A DNA stretch of 64,000 bases from Maniola hyperantus (Eukaryota > Arthropoda > Insecta > Lepidoptera > Nymphalidae). Below, one piece after another: positions 10,968 through 23,400 of this stretch; position 1 is the stretch's first letter; the number at the start of each line of letters is the position of its first letter. The notes beneath the pieces were generated by a model. It searched no databases. It was not told the origin of the DNA and worked only from the letters and a program-made list of their open reading frames with translations. Where the stretch lies: NCBI RefSeq assembly GCF_902806685.2, contig NC_048555.1, positions 4,464,001 through 4,528,000 on the forward strand, written 5' to 3'. The position numbers and the translations under genes are program-made.

Positions 10968-11110
10968 TATAGTCTGCGACAGGTTGAGATGGCAATCGGG
11001 GTATGAGACGGGAGGACGCCCCGCACATCCGCACGTCACCCACGCTCGCCCGCACTGAGATAGCGCGGAGTTGTGCGGGTGTGCGGGGTGTTTCCTCCCT
11101 GATTGCCTAC
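10968..11110 (+). repeat. MITE family E, palindromic
   Basis: TATAGTCTGCGACAGGTTGA arm, then GACGCCCCGCACA and its inverse TGTGCGGGGTGTTTCC, ending GATTGCCTACTAGT. It lies just downstream of the last exon of the 213-aa gene. Confidence 0.75.
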
Positions 11111-11151
11111 TAGTAAAAAGTAAAAAACTTCATTAACCTGGTACAAGTTCA

Positions 11152-11157
11152 TTTATT
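11152..11157 (-). terminator. Polyadenylation signal AATAAA of the 213-aa gene
   Basis: AATAAA on the minus strand, 57 bases beyond the stop codon at 11216-11214. Confidence 0.6.
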
Positions 11158-11213
11158 AACACCGAGATAACGTATGGTATCTTTCTCTAGGCCTCTTTCA
11201 TATTTTTATGATT

Positions 11214-14037
11214 TTAGTTTCTGAGGCTAGCAAGAACGTCGGCGGGAATCTCATCGACGACTTCAACAGGGGTAGGCTCGATTTCATGGGGGACTTCGGT
11301 GAGCTGCAAAAAAATACTAAATTCAAGACAAAATACAGTCAAAACTGCTGCTCGATTGCGGTAGAATGACAGCTACAATGTCACGATCGCAATCACCTCT
11401 GATTGGTTGACGCCTGCTTACTATTGGCTACAATGCATTGTTGCAACAAATTCAGCCAATCACAACAATTGAGATTGTAATAATGATTGATGCAAGTTTT
11501 ACGATATCAACCTACTGTTTAAAACGACATCATTAATAATGAAATATTGGTTATAATAACCAAAATATGTCCCGGCTATTTGTAGTGTGTAAGCTATTTG
11601 TAAGTGATTATTATAATTAGCGGCTTTTGCGACCTAATAATCGTGGTTCCTTCAATGTTGTTATAATAATTATTAAAGTAGCCACTAAAACCGAGCAGTC
11701 TCTCATATTTGTATACTGACAATCTAGCGCTTTTTATTCCATACCTACGAGTAACTTATTTCAATGACTCACTAGTATAATATCAATACAGTGTCAACGC
11801 CAACGCCCAAAATCTGGTAGCCCGTATGGTGTCAAGCGACGATAACTGGCACGGATACGGTCAGATGCTGAGGGCCATAATGATGAGAAGGGAAGACAGA
11901 GAAAAGCAAGAAAAAAAGGAGAGAGAGAGAGCAACCAGACGGTCAGCACGAAGTAATGTAAATACGATTCCGTGCTGATCTCGCAGAGGAGGAGGTCTTT
12001 TTAGTCCGTGCGAGTCGGACACACCCTGTCGATATAGACAGAAGTCCATTAAAGATTTTTCCTCCTCCTAGAAAAAAATATATCAATAAACCATAAATGT
12101 ATGATACTGACCTGTTGTTGTTGGCCGTTAACATTGACGATGACCTGCACCAAGGGGCTGGACACGGGGGTTTCAGGCGGGGGAATGATCCCGGGAAGTA
12201 CAGGCTTCTCAGGAAGTTCGGGTTCAGGAATTTCCGGTTCAGGGAGAATGGGGACCGGGATGATTTCGACATTGTCAGCGGGTAGGTTGATGACGATAGC
12301 ATTCTGTAATAAAAACAATTAGGTTGGTATCACAGAGTACTTTTTACATGTTGGTATACATCACAAAAAAACGGTGAACGGTTAAGACGTCGGCCTCCTA
12401 GTCAGGGGGTCAGTGAACTGCTTCAAGCACAGATACCTACAGATATGCAACTAGCCGCTAGCGTGGCCCCTATATAGTACCTCTCGCTCAAGCAGAGGTA
12501 CTTAACTACTTGTGAAATGTTATTTCTTCTATTTTACGCTCTCTTCGGGTATTATAAGTAGTATAACCTACAGGGATTGCAGTAGGTATAACCTATTATA
12601 CTGCAATCCACCATTGCACAATAACTTCAAAAAGAAAAATTGTATTCAATTTTCGAAACAAATCAATTATTTCTTTAAAATACTTGAGTCAACATCACCT
12701 CACTTCACGTTGTTTGTCAAGATCTCACGTACAAAAAACATCTTGACAAACAAAAAAGTGGCCACGGTGATAAGGACAAAAAATGATGATGATATATGTA
12801 TTTAGCTTTCTCGCTCTAACAGTAAGAGTCACAATAGGGCTACTTCTACTTCTACAGGTATTTGTTCTGGGGCTTCAATTGCCCGTGTATGACAGCTGTA
12901 AATAAAATACTTACAACATTCATGTCACTGAAGATAGCGTCCATAAGATGGTCTAAAGCGTCCTCCAGAAAAGGCACTATAGCAGGGTTTGTTTGGGGGT
13001 TCTGAAGAGCTTCAGACAGCTCCTGGAGTGTCCAGGAAGATGGCGCGTTATATTCATCGATGAGTGCTGGGGTTGGCACGACAATGGAATCCTGTATAAG
13101 TAAATTATACATTTACTAATTGTTGACGAAACGCTGGCCAATTATAGACTTCAAAGTTTGGAAAATCGGCACAACATTGTCGGTATTCTACAGAATATTT
13201 ATCGGAGAGTAGGTATGCTCTAGAACTTTTCGACCTGCTTCCTCCCGCACCTTGCATTCTTCGGACTGCAAGGCATCATCACGTCTGCACTCCTATGTAC
13301 CTACCTAATCGTCATTCCATGAACACATATCTCAATATATAAAAGGAAAAGGTGACTGACTGATCTATCGACGCACAGCCCAAATGGCATGCAATCTGGC
13401 ATGCAGATAGCTATTATGACGTAAGCATTCGTTAAGAAAGGATTTTTAAAAATTCAACCCTTAAGGGGTTGAAATAGGGGTTTGAAATTTGTGTAGTCCA
13501 CGCGGACGAAGTCGCGACCATAAGCTAGTTTAGGTATAAAGCGATTCGCTTCCTCCCGAAGCACACTTTCACCAATGTTGCAGTCACAGAGTACTTTTTA
13601 CATACAGTTGCAGTTCACGAACGCGCGGGATCGATTTCATAAATGGGTTACCGCATGGTCTACGAGATCTAGCAGTATCACATGGCTTAAGTTATTAAAA
13701 TTGAGCTGTCCTTCTAGTGGACGACGTCTGTCTTTACATATTTTTGAATTTCTCTGGTGGACTAACCCATATTTGACGCTTTTTCTGATCAGATTGTAGC
13801 TAAATGCTGTCTTAACATCGAGTGAAACACAATTAGCTTTTTTCGTAAACTTACCACAGCAATGCCATTGGCGATGGTGTTCTTCAATTCATTAAGGGCA
13901 AACTGGAGGTAGGGAAGGAGAGTCGGGTTGGTATTTGGGTTGTTGACGGCCTCAGTGAGGTCAGCGAGGCTCCACGTGTTCAGAGGGTTGGCCGTGGCCA
14001 CGGCGATCAGAGCAGCGAATGCGACGAAGAATTTCAT
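11214..14037 (-). CDS. Secreted 213-aa protein with duplicated-exon repeat and Pro/Glu-rich tail
   Basis: Four exons, all joined in phase 0: 14037-13855 (61 codons, donor GTG/GTAAGT), 13091-12915 (59), 12303-12112 (64, donor CAG/GTCAGT) and 11303-11214 (29 plus TAA). Residues 1-16 are a signal peptide (MKFFVAFAALIAVATA). Exons 1 and 2 each end with a related helical repeat: WSLADLTEAVNNPNTNPTLL and WTLQELSEALQNPQTNPAIV, each followed by a second helix (PYLQFALNEL / PFLEDALDHL). Exons 3-4 code for a Pro/Glu-rich segment (EIIPVPILPEPEIPEPELPE) and an acidic end. One exon per repeat with the same phase points to exon duplication. Function unknown: probably a secreted structural or glandular protein. 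A paralogue lies at 8787-9137. Splice borders and phase agree throughout, so the model is strong although the protein is unnamed. Confidence 0.82.
11386..11492 (+). repeat. Dispersed repeat shared with 44646-44755
   Basis: Both copies contain GATCGCAATYAC, CTATTGGCTA(C)AATGCA, TTGCARC and ATTCAGCCAATCACAA in the same order and spacing. Terminal structure was not resolved; it may be a short DNA transposon. This copy lies in the last intron of the 213-aa gene. Confidence 0.6.
13336..13531 (+). repeat. Family G dispersed repeat
   Basis: From ATATATAAAAGGAAAAGGTG and GACTGACTGATCTATCGACG to GTCCACGCGGACGAAGTCGC and AAGCTAGTTT. Lies in intron 1 of the 213-aa gene. Confidence 0.8.
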
Positions 14038-14051
14038 CTTGACTATTTTTA
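14038..14051 (-). promoter_or_regulatory. 5' UTR segment and acceptor before the 213-aa gene start
   Basis: On the minus strand a splice acceptor TGTTCTTCTAG ends at 14052, followed by a 14-base leader (TAAAAATAGTCAAG) directly before the ATG. The matching donor is probably CGCG/GTAAGT at 14738/14737, next to a TATA box (ATATATAAA, 14789-14781). This gives a leader exon of about 20 bases. Confidence 0.45.
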
Positions 14052-14372
14052 CTAGAAGAACATAATTCAAATTACAGATATTTTTTCCTAAAGGAATAGA
14101 TTTAATATTTTTGGTAGTTGAGAGGTGAAGTGAACGGTACTGCAAATATGGACGTAATTTACAAGCGGAAGACGCAACCCGCTGGGTCTGCAGACATTAT
14201 AGGCACTGTCGGGTATTCCCTGAACTTCAACCCCCTTAACGCCCCGCTGATAGATACCTACCCAAAATAAGTTATTACGACTCGATTTATAACTCTCAGA
14301 CTTCAATAAGTTTGTATTCTACTGTAAAACAAAAACACTGCAAGGTCTCCCTAGTCCCTTTATAAGATTTAT

Positions 14373-14583
14373 CGTCTGGTGGGACGCTTCGGCCGTGGCT
14401 AGTTACCGTCCTACCGACAAAGCCGTGCCGCCAAGCGATTTGGCGTTCTGGTACGATGCCGTGTACAAACCAAAGGGGTACTTATGGGTTTAATAAAACT
14501 GCCCCTTCCAGGTTAGGTATACATCTTAAATTGCATCATCACTTATCACCGGGTGAGATTGCAGTCAAGGTCTAACTTGTACG
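14373..14583 (+). repeat. SINE-C copy without tRNA head
   Basis: Contains TTCGGCCGTGGCTAGTTACC, AAAGCCGTGCCGCCAAGCGA, TTTAATAAAACTGCC, CCCCTTCCAGGTTAG and GGTGAGATTGCAGTCAAGG in the family order. Head-bearing copies are at 17660 and 61091. Confidence 0.75.
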
Positions 14584-14965
14584 TGAATAAAGAAACAAGA
14601 TAGGCAGATACCTCCACTGAAAAATCGAAATACAATAGAAAAGTTAAACCCAGAAGAAATGCTTAGCTTTTAGATAGACTCACGAGTGCTTTGATGAAAA
14701 AATAGTACACGAAATAATAATAAAATGGTTCACTTACCGCGAACTGAGACACTATAGTATAAATTTTAAAATATTAACCATTTATATATGCTACAAAAGA
14801 TAAAATAGGCAGGTATCAATAAAATATATAGCGTGGGATTATGCAGCACAGTAGGTACCTATCGAAATTGCTCTATAAATAAATAATCTTTCGAATAATA
14901 AACACGTTCTGTTTACCTGATGTACCTAGGATGTTTGTAGAAATAAACAAGGTACTTAGCTCTGT

Positions 14966-15360
14966 AGCACAGCCTTGAAATATACAGTCCAATTACGAAT
15001 GTACTTGTACAGAGCAACGGTGGGGTGGGTTGCGGAGCGGGGGCGGCGCGGCCCGGTGCACGCAGATTCGCATAGTCTGCGTGATTGATGGACGAGGGTT
15101 TACGTGAGCGTGGTTTTAAATATTTTAAGTGTCGTTTAATAAGTTCTATCATAAAATGGTGCATTACTGTTCTGTCTACGGATGCTATACAAATTCTAAA
15201 CAGTACAAGGGTCTAAAATTTCACCGATTTCCCCCCGATTTTAATCCCAATTTTGTGACAACCCTCGCATATTTGCGTAGGAACACGTATATACCTACAC
15301 GAGCGGCGGCATCGCTCGAATTCAAAGGCGTCGAACAACTGGTAGTATTTCTTTAAACTG
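14966..15360 (+). mobile_element. Short element with truncated THAP-type zinc-finger frame
   Basis: A conserved block of about 395 bp that occurs again, inverted, at 57368-57752. At 15156 an ATG opens a frame beginning MVHYCSVYGC, then KFHRFP. This is the start of a THAP domain (C-x4-C and the later FHRFP are family hallmarks; in a full domain a distal Cys/His pair and an AVPTY motif follow). The frame then diverges and stops at 15354, so the zinc site is incomplete. THAP domains open P-element-type and other DNA transposases, so this is best read as an internally deleted non-autonomous transposon, not a host gene. Confidence 0.6.
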
Positions 15361-15990
15361 TGTCTGTAGGTTGTTAAACCGAAAGGTAATATTGTGCTTA
15401 CTACCTAAAACCTGGTTTTCCCAAACAAAACAAACCAAAACTTTTACTACTTAGACTTTTTTATTTCTAAGGTTATCTTTCTAGTTTTAGTTTAGCTACA
15501 ATATTGTATTTTACTAGACAGTTTACTAGACAAGACCTTTTAATACGTAAAAGTTTCATTCGATTATGCACTGTTTGGTATGAAAAAAACCTTGCATAGG
15601 TATAAAAATAAATAAAATACAAATCGTATCAGTCTTTAAAAGATTTTTATTTTATATAGGTACAACTTTTAAACCTAGGTATATCACTTACAACATACTT
15701 AAAACTAAATAAGTAGATTCTTCATAAATTCTGTGCTAATCTGTAACAATAAAAACAGACGTTGTCATAGAGTGTGCGTAGTCATCATAGAGATAGTATA
15801 CACCAAGGTAGTCATAGAATAACAAGAATTCAGCGAACTTCAGGTAACCGCCAAGAAGATTTACAGGGACTATACTGTCAACTAAAGTGGAATGTTTGTT
15901 TGTTTAACACATCTCCGATCCACTCCACAGTGAAGCATGATAAAACTTACATAAATCATATTAATATTTCATGATAAAATCCCTTCATCT
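15361..15990 (-). other. Probable 3' UTR of PRRC1
   Basis: AT-rich, no other gene. On the minus strand AATAAA lies at 15651-15646, about 340 bases past the PRRC1 stop, which would give a plausible 3' UTR. Confidence 0.5.
15646..15651 (-). terminator. Candidate polyadenylation signal of PRRC1
   Basis: AATAAA on the minus strand downstream of the PRRC1 stop codon at 15995-15993. Confidence 0.45.
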
Positions 15991-15992
15991 GT

Positions 15993-17395
15993 CTATTCCT
16001 CAGCAGCGGAGACTGCCAGTAACTTCTTGTATGAGCCCGCGATTGACTTTGCTGCCAAAAGCAATATTTCTCTCCTAGACACTCCCGTAGACGCCTCTTG
16101 CCATTGTGTGTGTGGTACCTGAAATGAAATATTTATTTCATGTAAAACTACTTGAGCCACTTGTGACAATATGTCAAGAGTCAAGACACCGGTCCGGTAA
16201 GAAGTTCTACTGAGAAGAGCCGTCAATAAACACAGCAGTTGCTCCTGAGCGACCACATACACTAAATAATAATATAATTTAGAGCCTCAATAGCTCAACG
16301 GGTAAAGGAGTGGACTGAAAACCGAAAGGTCGACGGTTCAAACCCTGCCCGTTGTACTATTGTCGTACCTACTCCTAGCACAAGCTTGTTGCTTAGTTGG
16401 AGAGGAAAGGGGAATATTACTCATTTAACATGGCTAATATTCTTTTTATAAAAAATAGTAAAAATCCTCTAAAAACGAAGACTTTCAAATGAATTAATGG
16501 TATACAATGAACCAAAAGCTTAAATTTGTACAATCAATTCTACAATTCCGCAAAGTAACGCCTGCTTTTATACAAAATTGAATTAATGGTCTTATGAAAA
16601 TAGAAAATCTTGTGAGCTACAATAGCAAAAGGCAGAAACTGAATTGAACTGAAAACTTCGAGTACCTACCGGTAATGCTATTTGAAAGCTATTTTAACAT
16701 TTGCTTGAATGATGCTTATGCTTTCAAAACTGTAGATATAGATTTTATCATCATCATCATCATCAACCAATAGACGTCCACAGCTGGACATAGGTCTCTT
16801 GTAGGGACTTCCACACGCCACGGTCTTGCGCCGCCTGGAATGTCTGAAGCTGAAGTGGCAATGGGCAGGGCAAATAGCTCGTACAACCGATAGACGTTGG
16901 GGTCCCAAGGTGCTGGAATGGCGACCTTGCAACGGAAGACGCAGCGTTGGAAGACCCCCCACTAGGTGGACGGACGACTTCAGACGAGTCGCAGGGAGCC
17001 GCTGGATAGATTTTATACGTTGCCTAATTTATAGATAGGCCATAGGTCACCTGTAAGTTGGTCCCCATGATGGACCCGATGGTGACACTGAAACCGGTCT
17101 GCGCATGCGTGTAGTCGTCCTTAGTGGCCGCCTGCGCCGCCGCCACAGCGGCCGCCGGCACCGGAGTCGCTTGTGACTGTACTTGCAGCTCGATACCGAG
17201 GGATGGCTGCGATAATACTAAAAGTGCTAGGTCGTACCACCTGAAAAAAAATCAGGAAAAAGATTTTAAATCTCTCGCATATTCTTAAGGTCGCATAAAT
17301 TTTTAGTTCGCTGAGGGAGCATTTGCGTTTTAAAGAAGACAGATTATTATTTATGTATATTTTATTTTATTACTTTCCATGCAGCAATTCGTCGC

Positions 17396-17430
<35 letters not shown>

Positions 17431-20400
17431 TTCGTGTTCCGATTGCTTAGAGGCATGACCCCTTTCCATTAATCACAGAATTTTCTTGGGATTATAGTGC
17501 GGAGGAGTTTCAGATTCTTTCGCATACGGTTCTTAATTTTACGGTTATCAAATCTTAGTGATAATGCATAGCAGAAACGGAAACACCAGAGTCAGTCGCC
17601 TTTTCAGTCATCACGGTAAAGGGTGAAAAAATCTACGATCGAAGTTGTAATGGATGAAGAAACCTAGCGCAGTGTTAAGCGCTGTGGTCTTATCAGTAGG
17701 AGCTTCCGGGTTCGATTCCCAGCAAGGAAAATTTGGAATTTTATAAGTTTCCTCTGGTCTGGTTTCAGCCGTGGCTAGTTACCACCCTACCTGCAAAGCC
17801 GTGCCATCAAGCTATTTAGCACTCCAGTACGATGTAGTGTAAAAGCCACAAGCTATTTAGCGCTCCAGTACGATTTAGTGTAGAAGCCAAAGGGATGAGT
17901 TTAATAAAAATTGGTTACCCTGGTACCCCTTCCGGTTAGGTCACTTACCACCAGGTGAGATTGCAAGCAAGGCTAACAACTTATATCTAACTAAATATAA
18001 AAATATATAACTGTATCTAAATATAAAAAAGTATTCCGACCTGTCAGTGACTGTTTCCTGTATGAAGTCCTCTATAGCGAGCACGGGCACGTTGTTCGTC
18101 AGTTCGCTATGCACGGAGCGAATGTAGGCGATGCGTTGCTTCGCCGCGGCGTATGCTGCCGCGTAGCTAACGGGTTGCTCGGCTGTGACGTCACTTTGTG
18201 CTGGGTATCCGCTAAGAACAAAATAGTCATGACAGATCACACAAGGTGACACGACAGATGATTCCGTTCTTACTTCTGAGGACGGAACACAAATTCTAGT
18301 AGGTATAGTAATTATAGAGTCCTTCTCGTCAATCGATTCTAACTTAATGGATCATGCTAATTATTATTTACTAGCTGATGCCCGCGACTTCGTCCGCGTG
18401 GATTTGCATTTTTCAAAATCCCGCGGGAACGGATTTTCCGGAATAAAAAGTAGCCTGTCTTAATCCAGGGTATAATCCTCTCCTCTCCATTCCAAATAAC
18501 ATTCAAATCCGTTCAGCCGTTTTTGCGTGATTGAGTAACAAACATACAAACATCCAAACATACAAACATCCACACTTTCACATTTATAATATTAGTAGGA
18601 TAGTAGCCCAAGAGACTAAATAGGGATTTACTCGAGCGTCGTAGGGACCTATTGGGTTGTGAAGATTAGGTGCTAAGAAAAAAAAACGTCATATGATGTA
18701 TGCCCTTTCACTGGTGGGGAGAGCGTGTATAGGTTGCAAAAATGTAAAAAAGAAATACTCAAGCGCCTCATATATTAATAGTGTATGCGCCCCACGTGTT
18801 TCTGTCATCGGAAAAATATTAATCCGCTGGTTTGTATGGTGGGGGTGGCCGTACGAAGGGGTAGAAGGGCTCTATGTCAGGTTACATCATCACTTGTCAC
18901 CAGGTCTAATTGCAGACAAGCGCGAGTCCATACATTAAAAAAAAAAAAAGTTAATAGAACCAAAAATATTTATCGAGCGCGTCAGATATTGAGAAGGGAT
19001 GTTACGTGAACCCTCAAGTCCTAGTTCCTATTCAAAAGACTGACGATCTGGACGCAACCAAAAGTCATGGCCGATGTTTGAAACTTTATGCGCCCCATTT
19101 TCACACACAAATGCACACTTTTTAATTTGACGAGCTCGATTATATCGCAAATCCCCGCTTCGACTCCCCTACCATTATTAAGGCTACTCGCACAGATTCC
19201 TTGCAAAATTAGTGCAAAAAATAAAATGCTTTTTGAGTCTGCAGATTTTGTAAAAAGTAGGTTTGATTCTCATTTTAAAAAGTATGTATTTTTATGGGTG
19301 TATTTGTATTTATAATAAAAAAAGCTTAGATGGATTTTGGGTTATTTTATTTGCATTTTTACTGCAAGTAACATGTTATAACCAATACATAAACTAAATA
19401 TCTCTAAAATCCACTGAAGTTTCCAAAAAAAACAACATGAGTTGTTATAAAAGTTACACGTTTTAATGCTTTATATCTGATAATAAAATAGATAAGCATT
19501 TTGTAATCTTTACAATAATACTTATGTACTTAATAGACTTTATAATCATTGTTCAACCATGTCATAACATCATATTTTAATAAAATCAACTATTTATCAT
19601 AAGTATTTATGTTTAATGTGCAACACACACCGGCAGAGTGGAGTGGGCTGAGCCTCAATAGCTCAACGGGTAAAGGAGTGGACTGAAAACCAAAAGGTCG
19701 ACGGTTTAAACCCCGCCCGTTGCACTAAATTGTCGTACCTACTCCTAACACCAGCTTGACGCTTAGTTGGAGAGGAAAGGGGAATATTAGTCATTTAACA
19801 TAGTTTTTTTTGTTTGAAAGGTGACTTAATCAAGTGTTCTTAGCTACCATCCATACTAATATTATAAATGCGAAAGTGTGTCTGTCTGTCTGTCTGTCTG
19901 CTAGCTTTTCACGGCTCAAACGTTCAACCGATTTTGACGAAATTTGGTACAGAGGTAGCTTGCAATCCAAGGAAGGAGGCTACTTTTTATCTCGGAAAAT
20001 TTAAGAGTTCCCACAGGATTTTTAAAAACCTAAATCCACGCGTACGAAGTCGCGGGCATCAGCTAGTTTAAGATAATTTGTTCAGCCGTTTGAAGACCAT
20101 CATCTCTTTTCTAGTTGATGAAGGGATGAGAACAACTTCCATAGGTCTTATCGATTTGATTTGGTATCCTATTACTTCAATGATGAATTTGGTAACCATG
20201 CATGACCTTATGTTGGAGCTTCACCTGGAATCTGCAAAGTTTCCTCCATGTTTTGTTTTCAGTATACCAATTTCAACCGAATATAAAGGTACATAAGGCT
20301 GAGTATAAGTTGTTATCAAAAAGACTCAGCTCTACTCCACTCTGTCTTTATGCGCGGACCTTTAATTTTGACTTACATTACAGTAGCTTTTCCGAAGACT

Positions 20401-23400
20401 GTTTGGAAAGCCTCTCGGACTGGTGATACTTTTGTTTCTTTATCTGAAGCGACGACTACTATCATGTCGCCACCACTCCCTTAAATAAAATTTAAATAAT
20501 TTATTTTCGATATGTATATTTTATATCTAAATATATATAAAGGAAAAGCTGACTGACTGACTAACTGATCTATCAACGCACAGCTCAAACTACTGGTCGG
20601 ATCGGGCTGAAATTTGGCATGCAGAATTGCAGATAGATATTATGACGTAGACATTCGCTAAGAAAAGATTTTTGAAATTTAAATCCCTAAGAGGGTGAAA
20701 TATGAGTTCGAAATTTGTGCAGTCCACGCGGTTGAGGTCGAGAGCATAAGCTACTAACTTATATTATTCAGAAGTCGGAACAGATTCTGCCAAGAGATTC
20801 GGAACAGATTTATTCGATACGCAACATGTTTATAATACAAAAATACAATATGTGCAAACGTGAGGGTTCAACTAAAATCTTCTTTGGCATTTAATTTTTT
20901 TTTTAATGTCTTAAAAACATAAAGATATACTTAGATACTCCTTCATTTGTGGATCGAGTGTGGTTATCATTGAATCAACAGAGCTCTTGGCTTTTTCTGC
21001 CACTTTTTGTAAAATCCCTCCCGTTGAGACTGCTCCCTTCATCCATGTGAATATGGCACTGCCTGGCATTATGTCACCTGTAGTAGAAGTATCATGGTAG
21101 GAGCACAGGTTAGCAATCATACAGTTCGGAAACATTGCAGGCAAAGTGAGAGTGGCCATGCATTTTTTACTAAGGCTTAAAGCTCACTGTGCCAAGAGTC
21201 AAGGAAGTGCCCCTTGCTTGAGTCTCCCGACACTTTTATTCTCTTTATTTGGCATTGGTACAGCGTTAACAGTATATTGCGAGGCTACTAATATTTAGCT
21301 AATACCCTAGTATTCACTGATTTTATATATTTTACTGTGCAGGTATAAGAAAGACTAGTAAATTAAAGTAGGTACAACGTATGTGAAGTTACAAAAAATT
21401 ACTTAAATTAAATACAGAATCATGCCTATAGATAGTACGCGACAGGTCGAGATTTCTATTATCTATATTAGCCCCAGCGTTAACCCGGTGCACCCCACCT
21501 CATACCCCCATTGCCATCTCGACCTGTCTATAAGTATGTTGTGTGCTTATTAGTGGTTTATCAATTTTCTACTTAAATTCATCTGTTATTTTTTTCAGGT
21601 ACTAATGTACTTGAATGACATTAAAACATAGTCGAATACGCCTTGACTTTACGGTAAGCTATGTGATTGAAGCTTCAGCGATAGTCGCTTACGCTTTATA
21701 TCGATAGCTGAAGCTAATGTTGCTCGAACAACTAAGCGGCACAAGTTACTGTTGCATGATTTCCCTCGGGAAATCAGATGCTAGACTGACTAGATGGTAA
21801 ACAAGATCGATTGCAATCGTACCTCGCGCAAAGTGCAAACAACGAGGGAGAATTACATTTTTAGTTGCATTCAATTCAGTGTGGCCAGTTTTCTGTATGT
21901 TACTGTCATAATTTGGTAAGTTCTGTTGTACACAATTTTTAAACTAAATTGTCTCATACAATACTTGTTGGTATTGATGACAACCATTGATTGATGCAGG
22001 TTTTGTGTGTGACCGCTATTTTGAAAAAAAACCGGCCAAGTGCGAGTCAGGCTCGCGCAACGAGAGTTCCGTACTACAGTCGTATTTTTCGACATTTTGC
22101 ACGATAATTCAAAAACTATAATGCATAAAAATATATAAAAATCTGTTTTAGAATGTACAGGTGAAGACCTTTCATATGATACTCCACTTGATATAGTTAT
22201 CTTACTTCGAAAATTGAAAATAGTAATTTTTATTTCATGCCCACAATTTAATTTTTTTTGTGTGTTGTAACCACAAAATCACGGTTTTCAGATTTTTCCC
22301 CTAATGTCTGCTATAAGACCTACCTACCTGCCAAATTTCATGATTCTAGGTCAACGGGAAGTACCCTGTAGGTTTCTTGACAGGCCGACAGACGGACTGA
22401 CAGACAGACAGACAACAAAGTGATCCTATAAGGGTTCCGTTTTTCCTTTTGAGGTACGGAACCCTAAAAATCCGAAGTTTTCACTCACAAGAGACCATCA
22501 AAACTTACATTTTTAAAAAAATCTTTAGGTACTTTTAGACTAAAATCATATAGCTAAAAAGGTTATTATATGTAATAGGTTATGTCTCTTTAATTAGCAC
22601 ATACGCTAAAGAACGCGTTTCTGCATGCACAGTGCACACGCGCCTTTTACACGCAAACAAAATGACAGCAAAAACGAAAATACAAAAAAATATACATAGC
22701 GGATTTTGCTAATACAGTTTTTGCTAATAAATTACCAAAATATAATATTAAAATGGAAAATTATTAAAATAATAAAACAAACAAAATCGATAAAACTACA
22801 AGCAAAAGTGAGTTATAATAATTGTGCTATTAAATACCAATCTTCTCCATTTCTGGTGTAGAATCAGGCATCGACTCAGGGGATAGGGTGGTCAAAGAAT
22901 CATCTGGCGACCTTATAGGCAATGTTGGTTCTCCTTTGCATAGTGGTATGGCTGGACTGTAATAAAAGATTCATGCAGAGTTTAGGGGTAGGGTGCCCGC
23001 TGTAAGAAGTTGATAGCGTTTACCTTCACCCCCTCCCCCTCCCGCTTTCGTCCAAAAACCCAGGCCCTAACTCACAAACTGGTATTTGAAAATTAATAAC
23101 ACACTATTATATATAGTTAGTGTGTTATTTTATTTTATTTTAATATTCTTATATATTCTGTCATAGTCTATTATAAATTTTATTGTTCTTTGATGACTAC
23201 AGTACGCGGCCGAAAGTAGTGTACATCGACCTTTGGAAGGAGATCGCAGATTTGTAGAGCGTTGAGACCGACAAAACGTCATATAGGTATGAGTGACAGA
23301 GACAACGCTCTACAAAGCCGAAATGTCATTCTATAGGCTGATATACATTACTTTCGGCCGCGTACTGTACATTAACTATTATTATAATATCTCTTAGGTT

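Noticed and set aside
16282..16360. tRNA-Phe gene (also at 19650 and 49290)
   Set aside because: The box A/box B head is good, but the acceptor stem does not pair and the sequence continues into the same SINE tail in all copies.
22816..22838. Early stop making a short PRRC1
   Set aside because: A weak donor after ATTG restores the conserved exon 4 in phase (Gly codon split 1/2). An alternative short form remains possible but has no support.
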